NCBI GenBank assembly: GCA_030743005.1 | Contig: JASLTG010000011.1 | Coordinates: 32,168 to 96,167 of the forward strand | DNA: 64,000 nucleotides | Origin: Acidimicrobiales bacterium | GTDB lineage: Bacteria > Actinomycetota > Acidimicrobiia > Acidimicrobiales > Poriferisodalaceae | Direction of reading: 5' to 3' | Part shown: in pieces, positions 33,815 through 42,901 of the stretch | Layout of the letters: every line of letters starts with the position of its first letter | Numbering within the stretch: position 1 is the stretch's first letter | Translations under genes and position numbers: made by a program | Notes under the pieces: model-generated | Seen by the model: the letters and a program-made list of their open reading frames with translations, nothing else | Told to the model about the DNA's origin: nothing | Databases searched by the model: none

Positions 33815-35988
33815 CCCGAGAGATACTCAACCACCTCTTCAACCTTCACCAAATGCCAACAGGCCAAGAACCAGACAATCAGAAACTCATTACCGGCTAC
33901 TGCGAGCCATGGTCACTTCGCGCGGGTGAAGAGATTAAGTGGTTTGGGTCGAGTCACATAGCCACTTCCGGAGTATTAGAGGTCGTTCGTTTGGACTGTG
34001 GTGACCCGACCCGGAGCGGTCCGGGATTTGCCGAACAACAAGTAAAGGAAATCGGATCTCTGGCCGTCGATCTGGTCGAGCAACCGTTGATTCCTGGTTC
34101 GTACGCCGAAGCACGATTACCCGCTGTCACCGGTTCCTTGGAAGTAAGTCTTTGGTTCCAACCAACACTCCTCAAACGCGACGGTGTTCTTCTGTCGTTG
34201 AGCTCTGGTGTTGACACCATCGAAGTTTTCAATAACGGCGACACCTTGATGGGCAGCTTCGGCGAATCCGAAGACCGGATCCGTGAACGGCCACTGGAAC
34301 GGCATCGCTGGTATTTCCTAGAACTCAACATTGACTTACATGGCCTGTCCGTCGAGGTAAAGGTCATGTCACCAGAGACGGCCTCGCCAGGGCGGGACCT
34401 GCTCCAGGCGGGTGAAGATATCTCAAAGTTGGAAATCCCCGAGTTCTCATTCAACGAGCTTGTATTTCGTTTGGCGGCAGGGACGAGCAACAGTCGATGG
34501 GACGGCCGCATCGCAGCACCCACGATTGTCGCTGACGACCGAACATACCAATGGGCATTTGACGATGACATGGAAGGGCCAACAGTCCGTCCCACAATTG
34601 GTGACGTCGCTCTGGAGCTAAATCAACTACCCGCTCGCGGCGTGACGGGCCCGACATGGACGGGTCTACATCAACGTTGGAGTGACAATCCTTCAGAGTG
34701 GAACGCCATCCACTTCCATCATGATGATTTATACGACGCCGCCTGGGAACCCACCCGCAAAATACGTTTACCCGAAGGCCTGGACAGCGGTATCTACTGC
34801 TTCCGATTCGAGTCTGAACTGGGCCTTGACCGAGTCCCCTTTTTCGTGAGGCCAGCCGTAGGGGCCGACTGCGCCGATGTCGCGCTGTTGATGCCAACGT
34901 GCACTTACATGGCATACGCCAACCATCGGATGCTGATCGAAGGGGCCGATTTTGTTGGGGCCCGTTCGAATCTTCGTCCGGAACACCAGTACTTGGCCGA
35001 TCACCGCGAGGTTGGATTAAGTCATTACGAAAAACACCCCGACGGTAGCGGTGTGATGTTCAGTTCAAGACGTCGACCTGTGCTTCAACTTCGCCCTGGG
35101 GCCGACGGTTGGAACTTCACGCCTGATACAGACATCCACGCATTCTTACTTCAAACAGAAGTAGGTCACGACGTAATTAGCGATGAGGACCTTCACGACG
35201 AGGGCTATTCGGCGCTCGCCCCGTATCGGGTAATCGTCACGGGGTCACATCCGGAGTACTGGTCGACTGAGATGCTAAACGCCCTCGATAAGTGGCAACG
35301 CAACGGTGGCCGCCTCATGTATCTGGGTGGAAATGGGTTTTACTGGAGGGTGTCTTTTAGCGATTCGTGGCCTGGTGCTATCGAGTTGCGTCGCGCTGAA
35401 GATGGGGTTCGGAACTGGCAGACCGGTGACGGCGAGAACTATCACGCGTGGGGAGGCGAGTATGGAGGTCTTTGGCGACGGAATGGCCGTGCCCCTAATC
35501 AGCTGGTTGGGATCGGATTCGCGGCCCAGGGCTTCGAGAAAGCGACCTTTTATCGCGTCGACCCAGAGGCACATGATTCGCGAGCGGCTTGGATCCTGAA
35601 TGGGATAGACGACGAGGTAATCGGCACCTCGGGTCTCGGCGGGGGAGCTGCTGGCCAAGAAGTAGATCGATATGACGAGAAGCTTGGATCTCCTGGCCAT
35701 GCGGTGATTCTTGCATCAGCCACAGATTTCGGTCCTGACATGCTGCGAACCAAGGAGGAATTCGAGGGAACGGTTGCCTTTCCTACACCGGACCCTTACG
35801 TTCGGGCGGACATCGTGTTCTACGAGACTCCTGCAGGTGGCGCTGTCTTTAGTGTTGGGTCAATTTCTTGGTTCGGTGCCTTAGCCCGTAACAACTACGA
35901 CAACGACATTTCACAGATCACTCGAAATGTTCTGGAGCGATTCCTGGACCCGACCCCGTTCGAGGAACCGGCACAGAGGAACCGCTAA
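33811..35988 (+). CDS. N,N-dimethylformamidase large-subunit-like protein
   Basis: 725 residues. The C-terminal two thirds match the dimethylformamidase beta-subunit family: LMPTCTYMAYAN near 360-371, a tyrosine-containing SHYEKHPDG near 404-411, and TGSHPEYWS with His480 and Glu482, corresponding to the His519/Glu521 region of the Paracoccus enzyme. Candidate Fe ligands are Tyr366 or Tyr369, Tyr406 and Glu482. The first 250 residues look like a lectin-type beta-sandwich (EVSLWFQPTL, HRWYFLELNIDL). The known enzyme also needs a small alpha subunit of about 130 residues, which I do not find here. Start GTG overlaps the rhodanese stop. Substrate may be another N-substituted formamide or amide. 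Confidence 0.78.
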   Translation: MTREILNHLFNLHQMPTGQEPDNQKLITGYCEPWSLRAGEEIKWFGSSHIATSGVLEVVRLDCGDPTRSGPGFAEQQVKEIGSLAVDLVEQPLIPGSYAEARLPAVTGSLEVSLWFQPTLLKRDGVLLSLSSGVDTIEVFNNGDTLMGSFGESEDRIRERPLERHRWYFLELNIDLHGLSVEVKVMSPETASPGRDLLQAGEDISKLEIPEFSFNELVFRLAAGTSNSRWDGRIAAPTIVADDRTYQWAFDDDMEGPTVRPTIGDVALELNQLPARGVTGPTWTGLHQRWSDNPSEWNAIHFHHDDLYDAAWEPTRKIRLPEGLDSGIYCFRFESELGLDRVPFFVRPAVGADCADVALLMPTCTYMAYANHRMLIEGADFVGARSNLRPEHQYLADHREVGLSHYEKHPDGSGVMFSSRRRPVLQLRPGADGWNFTPDTDIHAFLLQTEVGHDVISDEDLHDEGYSALAPYRVIVTGSHPEYWSTEMLNALDKWQRNGGRLMYLGGNGFYWRVSFSDSWPGAIELRRAEDGVRNWQTGDGENYHAWGGEYGGLWRRNGRAPNQLVGIGFAAQGFEKATFYRVDPEAHDSRAAWILNGIDDEVIGTSGLGGGAAGQEVDRYDEKLGSPGHAVILASATDFGPDMLRTKEEFEGTVAFPTPDPYVRADIVFYETPAGGAVFSVGSISWFGALARNNYDNDISQITRNVLERFLDPTPFEEPAQRNR

Positions 35989-36635
35989 CCCTTTTTGATC
36001 GAGGCGAGAAGGTCCGCTATTCGGTTATCTGTAGGGAAGTAGCCCTCTGGGACCGCCACAGTCGGCTCCGTCGAAGAATTCGGGTCCGAACCAGCAGTCG
36101 TGGCTGGGGTATCGGGCATATCTTCTTCGTCGCTTGTCGGTTGACTTTGGGAAACCTCAGGTGGCGCAGCTTCTGCATCAACATCAATTCCTGCGTCTTT
36201 TCGAGCTTCCCGCGACTTTGCTGTGAGCGCTGCCAGGCGCGGGTCCTCGCTAGTGGCCCCTGACGAGGCCTCCGGCTCAGGGGCCGGAGCGCTGGTGGCG
36301 GGAGGAGTCTCATCCACCGGAACAGGTCGTGGGGCTGGAGCCGCGGGAGCTTCGCTAGCTGCCACCGGAACGGCGGCAGCAACAACTGGTGGGCTGCCGT
36401 TCTCTGTCACTGATTCGCGATTTTCCTTGAGGAATTCCCAAGCGGCCGGAGACACGAGCTTGCTCTCGGCAACAGACATCGCATTGACGCCGTTTTCGAA
36501 TTGAATTCGATATCGAACGGTCTTAATTCCTATCGATCGACCTACTTTGCCGGCTGTACCCGCTGAGACTCCAGGTAAGTCGTCGATCACTACAACACGC
36601 GCCCCCTTTTTGAGGGCGGAGCTTTCAGGTGCCAT
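35985..36635 (-). CDS. Small protein with SH3-like N-terminal domain and Ala/Pro/Glu-rich tail
   Basis: About 216 residues from the ATG at 36635. Residues 1-60 (GARVVVIDDLPGVSAGTAGKVGRS..., ending MSVAESKLVS) look like a small beta-barrel of KOW/SH3 type. Then comes a long low-complexity Ala/Pro/Glu/Ser region (about 75-195) and a short conserved-looking end, YFPTDNRIADLLASIKKG. No catalytic motif. It resembles nucleic-acid or ribosome-associated scaffold proteins only in general layout. A frame 22 codons longer exists but ATG 36635 begins the recognisable domain. No ribosome-binding site is visible; a TACGAT box about 7 nt upstream would suit a leaderless transcript (weak). It overlaps the preceding gene's 3' end by 4 bp, tail to tail. 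Confidence 0.6.
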   Translation of the reverse strand: MAPESSALKKGARVVVIDDLPGVSAGTAGKVGRSIGIKTVRYRIQFENGVNAMSVAESKLVSPAAWEFLKENRESVTENGSPPVVAAAVPVAASEAPAAPAPRPVPVDETPPATSAPAPEPEASSGATSEDPRLAALTAKSREARKDAGIDVDAEAAPPEVSQSQPTSDEEDMPDTPATTAGSDPNSSTEPTVAVPEGYFPTDNRIADLLASIKKG

Positions 36636-36808
36636 AACCGAATCGTAGACCGCGATAGGCGCACCAATACAGTCAAACGAAGGATTTAACGCAAAGGGCA
36701 ATCAATTGAAATACGGGTGTGATGGCCGCTCCGTAAGATACCTACGCCCTTCGCCACAGAGTGAGAAGACGAACCCTAAGCTGCCCTTCAGACTTCGGAG
36801 GAAATTTG

Positions 36809-37933
36809 ATGCCACGAGCACTAGTCGTAGGCGGCACAGGGCCCACTGGACCACACATCGTTAACGGCCTGATAGATAGGGAACTTGACGTCTCCATTCT
36901 TCACACCGGAGCGCACGAGTCGCCAGCAATTCCCGAAGCGGTGGAACATATCCATACCGATCCGTTCGACATCGAGAAAACGCGAACAGCGCTAGATGGC
37001 CGGACGTTTGATCTCGTAATAGTTATGTACGGTCGACTACGAGAGTTGGCAGAGTTGTTTGACGGACAGGTCGAAAAATTCATCAGCGTTGGGGGAGTCC
37101 CCGCCTACACCGGATGGGGAGACGCAGATGCCTTGTGGCCCGCAGGGATGCGAGTTCCTACTCGGGAGACGGCGCGATTAGTAGTAGACGAAGGCGCAGA
37201 TTTTGCCGTAAACCGAAAAGTGGCCAACATCGGACGCACAGAGGTGACGGTGTTTGACTGCCATCCAACAGCAACGCACCTGAGGTACCCGTGGATCTAC
37301 GGCCCGGGCCAGGTAGCAAGTACCGAATGGTCGATTGTGCGACGTGTGTTAGATGGACGAAAACATCTGATCTTGCCAGATGGAGGCATGACCCTGCAGT
37401 CACGGGCCTATTCAGTCAACGCTGCGGAAATGTTGTTAACAATCGTTGATAAGGCTGAGATAGCAGCCGGCCAGGTTTACAACGCTTCGGACGAGTGGAC
37501 TCCGACGCTGTTGCAGTGGGCTGAAATCATTGCGGCTTCTTTGGGTCACACGTTTGAGATTGTGAGCATTCCATGGGAATACGCCACGCTGGCTCAACGT
37601 TTGACACTTCGCGGCACACCTCACCACCGTGTCACCTCAAGCGAAAAGGCGATATTCGATCTGGGCTATAAGGACGTAGTCGATCCAATTGATGGGTTGT
37701 CAACCACAGCTCGGTATTTGGCGGAAAATCCACTGGATCCCGGTGGCTCGGCTGAGCGCTCCCTTTCGGACCTCTTCAACTATGAGGGCGAAGACCGTCT
37801 GATTGAGGTATGGAAAGAAGCGATGGACCGTGTTGGGCCCGTTGCTGGCGAGGTCGACTCGGGCTTAACTGACCGGTACTCGGCTGCGTTTGATGACAGT
37901 AAGCGGACTGGCTGGACCACGATCCGAAGGTAA
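36809..37933 (+). CDS. NAD-dependent epimerase/dehydratase-family protein
   Basis: About 374 residues. Start at ATG 36809, with GGAGGA 6 nt upstream; a frame 16 codons longer is rejected. Extended-SDR fold: ALVVGGTGPTGPHIVNGL cofactor loop at the N-terminus, KFISVGGVPAYTG near 105 in the catalytic-Ser region, LRYPWIYGPGQ near 177 and a C-terminal substrate domain with NASDEWTPTLLQWAEII. The classical YxxxK is not obvious, so catalysis may differ from sugar epimerases. Convergent with the FMN reductase gene (4 bp gap). Confidence 0.78.
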   Translation: MPRALVVGGTGPTGPHIVNGLIDRELDVSILHTGAHESPAIPEAVEHIHTDPFDIEKTRTALDGRTFDLVIVMYGRLRELAELFDGQVEKFISVGGVPAYTGWGDADALWPAGMRVPTRETARLVVDEGADFAVNRKVANIGRTEVTVFDCHPTATHLRYPWIYGPGQVASTEWSIVRRVLDGRKHLILPDGGMTLQSRAYSVNAAEMLLTIVDKAEIAAGQVYNASDEWTPTLLQWAEIIAASLGHTFEIVSIPWEYATLAQRLTLRGTPHHRVTSSEKAIFDLGYKDVVDPIDGLSTTARYLAENPLDPGGSAERSLSDLFNYEGEDRLIEVWKEAMDRVGPVAGEVDSGLTDRYSAAFDDSKRTGWTTIRR

Positions 37934-37937
37934 GGGA

Positions 37938-38489
37938 TCAGAGGGTGGGAGCCTGCCGACTGAATTCGACGACTTCGTCCAGCCAATTATGAAGTGCAGA
38001 CCGGGATTCCTCGGGAATGGTGTTGTTCTCCAATTGAGTTACGTTCGGAATGCCTAAAGTGACTTGGTAGAGCCGTTCGGTTAGGACACCGCAGGTCTGA
38101 AGTAGTTGTTCTCGAGTGTTTTCACCTCCGCGGGGTCCCGGTGTAACGCTGGTAATGCCGACGACACGTCCGATCAGACTGCCCGCTCGGAATGGCCGCG
38201 ATAACCAATCAATAGTGTTCTTTAGTAACCCGGGAATCCCGTAGTTGTACTCAGGTGAAAAGATGAGCACCAATTCACTATCCAGAACTGCCGCCTTTAG
38301 GTCCGCCACCACTGGAGGGTCACCAGCATCTTCTACATCCTGATTAAAGGGCGGCACCACAGCGAGGTCCGGTTGACGAATAGTGAAGCGATCCGCGAGG
38401 TGGTCAGCGGCGCAATCTGCGGCGGCTCGGTTTAAAGAGTTCTTCCGCAGGCTGCCAACCAATATGGTGCACTGTCGCGCTTCAACCAT
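37938..38489 (-). CDS. NADPH-dependent FMN reductase-family protein
   Basis: 183 residues, flavodoxin-like. FMN-phosphate loop VGSLRKNSLNRAAAD at 11-25 and the family motif SPEYNYGIPGLLKNTIDWLSR near 78-98 are both present. It reduces FMN or quinones with NADPH and could supply FMNH2 to a luciferase-like oxidoreductase. Its start lies inside the end of the upstream SDR gene (8-nt overlap), so the two are coupled. Confidence 0.9.
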   Translation of the reverse strand: MVEARQCTILVGSLRKNSLNRAAADCAADHLADRFTIRQPDLAVVPPFNQDVEDAGDPPVVADLKAAVLDSELVLIFSPEYNYGIPGLLKNTIDWLSRPFRAGSLIGRVVGITSVTPGPRGGENTREQLLQTCGVLTERLYQVTLGIPNVTQLENNTIPEESRSALHNWLDEVVEFSRQAPTL

Positions 38490-39264
38490 GGGTGGAAATC
38501 CCTCCGTCTACTGGCAGTGTCACACCTGTCAACCAGGCACTTGCGCGACTTGATAAGAAGATGATCGCGCCCACGATGTCTTCTGGTGTCCCAATTCTGC
38601 CTAACGGAGTTGAGGCGACAACGCCGGCGCGACGATCGGGGTCGTCAAGCATGTAGCTCATCATCTTCGACTCGAAAGGTCCTGGCGCAATGCAATTGAC
38701 ATTTATGTGGTCTCGAAGGAGATCGTGAGCTAAATGGCGGGTGAGCATATGTACCCCGGCTTTGGATGCTGAATACGAATAATTGTCTCCGAAGGGCACG
38801 CGCAGGCCGTCTATCGAGCCAATCATTATGACGCGAGATGGGTCATCTGTGCTTGCGGCAGCTCGCAGTTCGGGTAACAGGTCTTGTGTCAGCATAAATG
38901 GTGCCTTTACGTTGACGTTGAGGACCTTGTCGAAGCCGCTCGACGGAAAGTCGCCGAGAGGAGCGCCCCATGCCGCTCCAGCATTGTTGATTAATAGATC
39001 AAGTCGACTTTCGGTTGCGCGGAATTCCTCGACGAAGTCGCTCCTACTGGCGTCATCGCTCAAATCGGCGGGTATGGCGGTGCAGTCTCCGTATTTGCTT
39101 AACTTTTCTGCTGCATGCTGGCAGTCCTCGATCTTCCGAGACGTTATGTAGACCCGAGCCCCGTTGCGTAAAAGGCCTTCACTGATCATGTAACCGATGC
39201 CTCGACTACCTCCCGTAACCACCGCAACTTTTGACTCCACATCGAACAGGTCCGAAATCTTCAT
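38482..39264 (-). CDS. Short-chain dehydrogenase/reductase (SDR)
   Basis: About 260 residues from ATG 39264 (a TTG six codons earlier is also open). Classical SDR with VAVVTGGSRGIGYMIS, LINNAGAAWG, a Ser in MIGSIDGL, the YSASKAG active-site YxxxK and the C-terminal LTGVTLPVDGGIS. Resembles 3-oxoacyl-ACP-reductase-like and gluconate-dehydrogenase-like SDRs. Coupled to the FMN reductase by an 8-nt overlap. It lies 69 bp after modC; whether the mod transcript extends into it is unclear. Confidence 0.88.
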   Translation of the reverse strand: MKISDLFDVESKVAVVTGGSRGIGYMISEGLLRNGARVYITSRKIEDCQHAAEKLSKYGDCTAIPADLSDDASRSDFVEEFRATESRLDLLINNAGAAWGAPLGDFPSSGFDKVLNVNVKAPFMLTQDLLPELRAAASTDDPSRVIMIGSIDGLRVPFGDNYSYSASKAGVHMLTRHLAHDLLRDHINVNCIAPGPFESKMMSYMLDDPDRRAGVVASTPLGRIGTPEDIVGAIIFLSSRASAWLTGVTLPVDGGISTHG

Positions 39265-39333
39265 ATTCAGGACCGTAGTCAAACTTGAGGCACCTACGCT
39301 CTTTGGACATCCTGAGGTGATTCTCGAGTGGGG

Positions 39334-40395
39334 TTAGTCGCCGTTTGAATGAGCGTCTGTGTGGACTTCGGTGGCTTTGACAGTCACCCATATTTCGGTG
39401 CCTTCTTTGAGTGCAAGTTCAGCGGCGGCACTAGACGTGATGTCCGCATAGATAGTCAACGGGCCCGACAACGACACCCGTGCAATATCGCCAAGAAATT
39501 GAACTCCTCGGACTCGACATAGCCAGCTATTCCTGGGACTACCAACAGGTCGTTCGGGGAATAAGGCGACCGCTACCGGGTTAATCATGACGGACACCTC
39601 ACCGTCCGTTTGTAATCCGGCCGTAGCTATTTCTGTTCCGTTGGGCATGACCACCGAGGATCCGCGTCCCGCGCCGCGAAAGATGTTCCATCCCATGAGG
39701 TCAGCGATCCATCGAGATTTAGGTTCCGACTGGATGGCCGATGGTGAGTCAAACTGAGCAACGCGACCGTTTTCGAGAACTAACACCCTTTGTGCCAATG
39801 CAAAGGCGTCTGCGGGGTCGTGGGTCACGAGCAAGGCACCAGACAGATTTTCCGAGAGGGCAGTGCCAATCAACTCTCGAGCTCTGGACCGCCCGGCGAT
39901 GTCGAGTGCGGCTAGCGGTTCATCCAACAGCACCATTTTGGGATCGGCAGCAAGTGTTCGGGCTAGGGCCACCCTTTGTATCTGCCCAGCGGATAGTTCG
40001 GAAGGGTATTTCTCTAGCAAATTTGATACTTCCAGCGTTTCTATCAATGACGCCAAGTCCGCATTGGGTGCTGCGCCGAACTCAATATTCCCGGCGACCT
40101 TCAGATGAGGAAACAAAAGCCCATCTTGAAAAACCATTCCAAGGCCGCGTCGATGCGTAGCCGTCACTATGCCTTCGCCGGGTGCTTCGAAGGTTTCACC
40201 GTCGACCAATACCCACCCTGATTGGAGGGGCAGCCATCCAAGCAAGGCGTTTAGGAGGGTCGTCTTGCCGGCCCCGTTCGGCCCCATGACAGCTACGACC
40301 TCGCCATGATGAACCTGTAGCTCGACGTCTAGGTGAAGGTCGCCACGGTCAAGGACCACTCGGGCATCCAAAAGAAATTCAGGACTAGTACTCAT
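39334..40395 (-). CDS. modC: Molybdate ABC transporter ATP-binding protein
   Basis: 353 residues. Walker A GPNGAGKT near 38-45, signature LSAGQIQRVALARTL, Walker B MVLLDEPLAALD, and a C-terminal TOBE-type oxyanion-binding region (about 285-345: VRGVQFLGDIARVSLSG). Start chosen at ATG 40395, which overlaps the modB stop (ATGA); a frame five codons longer exists. It powers uptake of molybdate (or tungstate) by ModAB. Signature Ala in LSAGQ instead of Gly is common in this family. Third gene of modABC. Confidence 0.9.
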   Translation of the reverse strand: MSTSPEFLLDARVVLDRGDLHLDVELQVHHGEVVAVMGPNGAGKTTLLNALLGWLPLQSGWVLVDGETFEAPGEGIVTATHRRGLGMVFQDGLLFPHLKVAGNIEFGAAPNADLASLIETLEVSNLLEKYPSELSAGQIQRVALARTLAADPKMVLLDEPLAALDIAGRSRARELIGTALSENLSGALLVTHDPADAFALAQRVLVLENGRVAQFDSPSAIQSEPKSRWIADLMGWNIFRGAGRGSSVVMPNGTEIATAGLQTDGEVSVMINPVAVALFPERPVGSPRNSWLCRVRGVQFLGDIARVSLSGPLTIYADITSSAAAELALKEGTEIWVTVKATEVHTDAHSNGD

Positions 40396-41174
40396 CGAAC
40401 CGGCCACCACCGATCACGTAGCGATACCAGGATGAGAAGAGATACCGAAATAAGGACGACACTCATTGCTAGGGCAGCATCTCGGTCTGTCTCCAAAGCG
40501 ACGAAAACGGCGAGCGGCAGTGTCTGAGTTTTGCCCTGAATATTTCCGGCGAATGTGATGGTCGCCCCGAATTCACCTAGAGCGCGAGCCCACCCCAGAA
40601 ATCCACCCGCTATAAGTGCAGGTCGAACCATTGGTAGAACGACTCTGAAGGTCACTCTTGATTCATTCGCTCCCAGCGTGGCGGCCGCAAGTTCGAACCT
40701 TGAATCGCTCGCTCTTAACGCTCCTTCGACCGTGAGGATCACGAAGGGAAGGGCCACGAACGTGTTCGCCACAATGACGCCTGTCAAGGTGTAGGGGAGG
40801 ACCAGGCCAGTAAGGTCAGAGACCGCCGAACCGACCAATCCGTTTCGCCCAAAGGCGAATAGCAGAGCTGCGCCCCCCACGACCGGCGGCAAAATCATTG
40901 GCAAGACTACGACCGCACGAATGAGTGATGCGCTGAACCCGTTCATTCGCGTTAAGTACAAAGCTAAAGGTACTCCTAACGCTAGGGCGGCTAAGGCCGC
41001 CGCGAGGCTTGTAATGAGCGAAAGCAAAAGGGCATCGGTCACAACCTCGCGGGTCAGCAGGTCGACAAGTCGGGACCATGGAACCCGCCACAATAGAGAG
41101 ACCAGGGGTGCGCATATAAACAGTAAGGCGCCGAAAGCGATTACTCGGATTCTGACTGGTGGCTGTGCCCTCAT
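40392..41174 (-). CDS. modB: Molybdate ABC transporter permease
   Basis: 260 residues with about six hydrophobic segments. ModB family features: LYLTRMNGFSASLIRAVVVLPMILPPVVGGAALLFAFG near 73-110 and the EAA-type contact loop ELAAATLGANESRVTFRVVLPMV near 180-202, followed by GWARALGEFGAT. The start overlaps modA's stop by 4 nt, and its stop overlaps modC, a fully coupled modABC. Inner-membrane channel for molybdate/tungstate. Confidence 0.93.
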   Translation of the reverse strand: MRAQPPVRIRVIAFGALLFICAPLVSLLWRVPWSRLVDLLTREVVTDALLLSLITSLAAALAALALGVPLALYLTRMNGFSASLIRAVVVLPMILPPVVGGAALLFAFGRNGLVGSAVSDLTGLVLPYTLTGVIVANTFVALPFVILTVEGALRASDSRFELAAATLGANESRVTFRVVLPMVRPALIAGGFLGWARALGEFGATITFAGNIQGKTQTLPLAVFVALETDRDAALAMSVVLISVSLLILVSLRDRWWPVR

Positions 41175-41962
41175 GGGACTTCGAATCCGAGTTGTCTTAG
41201 TTGTTCTTGACCGGATGGAGCCGTAATCAAGTCGAGCAGCGACGCTGCTTGAGGCATGTCTGGAGTATCGCGAGCCACGGCGAGAGAATAGAAGGTGACG
41301 AACATTTCGGCGCCGCTGTTTGAGATCTCGCCGATTTGTGCTTCAGACGACAGAAAGTCTGTGCGATACACCAGTCCGAAGTCCACTTCACCTCTCTCCA
41401 CCTTCGCTAGAACTGATCTGACGTTTGCTTCTCGAGTAAAGGAGTTCAGATCCAGGCCAGTTGCCGCAGCGAATTCTTCCGCTAGCTGACCACATGGTGC
41501 GGAGATAACACAAGCGGCTCCCTGAAGGCGGCCGACCCTAAGGTCCTGCATTGAAATATCTGCTGCTACTAGTTCGGGAGACACCACCACCGATAATGAC
41601 GTGCTTGCAACTTGGACAGGCGGTAAGAACGACCCAAAATTCTGTAGGCGAAGCATATAGTCGGACCCCGCCAAGATGACTACGTCCGCTCCAGCACCTT
41701 CCTCGAGCTGTGAAAGCAGGGTTCCACTCCCCGCTATATTGATTTCCAGACCGCTCCCCGGGTGAGCAGTCATGTGGCTTGCAGCAATTTGTTGGATGAA
41801 GTCAGTCATTGATGATGCAACGAATAGACGTATTCCGTTCTCCTCTGAAGCGCATCCAGTTCCGAACATGCAGCAAAGGGCGATCACCGTGGCAAATGAT
41901 CTGATGGCATTTTTTGTTCGGCGCGTCGCTGTATACAGCGTTGTCATCACTTCTGGATTCAC
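41171..41962 (-). CDS. modA: Molybdate ABC transporter substrate-binding lipoprotein
   Basis: 263 residues. The N-terminus has a lipoprotein signal with lipobox GTGC near 34-37. The mature part is ModA-like: LFVASSMTDFIQQIA near 47, INIAGSGTLLSQLEEGAGADVVILAG near 74-99 and GEVDFGLVYRTDF near 190-202. It captures molybdate or tungstate. Starts at GTG 41962; the ATG at 41947 is a possible alternative. Only 19 bp separate it from the divergent MBL gene, so promoters would overlap coding sequence or transcripts may be leaderless. No molybdenum-cofactor riboswitch fits there. Confidence 0.9.
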   Translation of the reverse strand: MNPEVMTTLYTATRRTKNAIRSFATVIALCCMFGTGCASEENGIRLFVASSMTDFIQQIAASHMTAHPGSGLEINIAGSGTLLSQLEEGAGADVVILAGSDYMLRLQNFGSFLPPVQVASTSLSVVVSPELVAADISMQDLRVGRLQGAACVISAPCGQLAEEFAAATGLDLNSFTREANVRSVLAKVERGEVDFGLVYRTDFLSSEAQIGEISNSGAEMFVTFYSLAVARDTPDMPQAASLLDLITAPSGQEQLRQLGFEVP

Positions 41963-41981
41963 GTTCGTCTAGTTTTCATCT

Positions 41982-42881
41982 ATGGCCACTTATTTGGACT
42001 GGTACGGCTGCGCAACATTTTCATTGCGCACTTCTGGGTTGACAATCTTTCTTGACGCTTACATCGACCGCCCTGAGGGAGCACAAGGTACTGGCCTCAC
42101 AGCTTCGGACATTACCGAAGCTGACTACATACTGATCGGTCATAGCCATTTCGACCACCTCTGGGGTGCTGAGCGCATAATTGAGAATACCGACGCAACT
42201 CTCATCGGCTCATATGAATCCGTTCGGGTGATGGAAACACTGGGAGTACCCCTCGATCGTATGATTTGTGTCGCTGGTGGCGAAACTATTGATCTTGGGC
42301 CAGGTGTCACAGTTTCAGTGCATCCAAGTCAACACTCCTGTGTATGGTCGCATGCACAAATGGACGAACCAGACGTCGTCTGTCTGGGGGATCTGGGTGT
42401 CCACTGGCACGAACAGCAAGAGCGTTTCGTGGATCTGATGAAATACCTGACTACGGAAACATCTGAGGCAACTCAGGCTCATCTGAAAGAGTCGCAGCCC
42501 GGACATAGCGATCGCGGAGATGGTGGTGCGCTGATTTACGTGATTGAAACACCGGATGGAAGCGTGCTTTTCCAGGACACTTCAGGCAGGTACGACGGGA
42601 TTATGAGTGAACTCAAGCCTGACGTCGCAATCCTCGCAGCTGCCGGGCGTGGAAATATTGATGGGGAGCCTATCCAGGGTTCCCTGGCACAGTTCGTGGC
42701 ACAGCAGGTCGAACTACTCCATCCCAAATCGGTTATCTTCGGACATCACGACGACTGGATGCCAGGTTTCTCAATTCCAGTTAACACAACGCCCATTATC
42801 GCTGAAATCAAAAAGCTTCCCATTGACGTCGAGGTGCTAGAACCCGACTATCTCGAGGGAACGGAGATCCTGCCTCTGTGA
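41982..42881 (+). CDS. MBL-fold metallo-hydrolase
   Basis: 299 residues. Metallo-beta-lactamase fold of the UlaG/L-ascorbate-lactonase-like type: WYGCATFSLRTSGLTIFLDAYID near 8-30, metal motif HSHFDH near 54-59, VHPSQHS near 112, LFQDTSGRYDG (bridging Asp) near 194 and FGHHDDW near 252 as the last His. Binds two metals and hydrolyses lactones, thioesters or phosphodiesters; substrate unknown. Ends 20 bp before the Ldh2-type gene, with which it is probably cotranscribed. Confidence 0.87.
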   Translation: MATYLDWYGCATFSLRTSGLTIFLDAYIDRPEGAQGTGLTASDITEADYILIGHSHFDHLWGAERIIENTDATLIGSYESVRVMETLGVPLDRMICVAGGETIDLGPGVTVSVHPSQHSCVWSHAQMDEPDVVCLGDLGVHWHEQQERFVDLMKYLTTETSEATQAHLKESQPGHSDRGDGGALIYVIETPDGSVLFQDTSGRYDGIMSELKPDVAILAAAGRGNIDGEPIQGSLAQFVAQQVELLHPKSVIFGHHDDWMPGFSIPVNTTPIIAEIKKLPIDVEVLEPDYLEGTEILPL

Positions 42882-42901
42882 GTGCCGAGTAAAGTCGAGA
42901 T

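Noticed and set aside
39334..41962. Molybdenum-cofactor riboswitch in front of modA
   Set aside because: Only 19 bp separate modA from the divergent gene, too little for the element.
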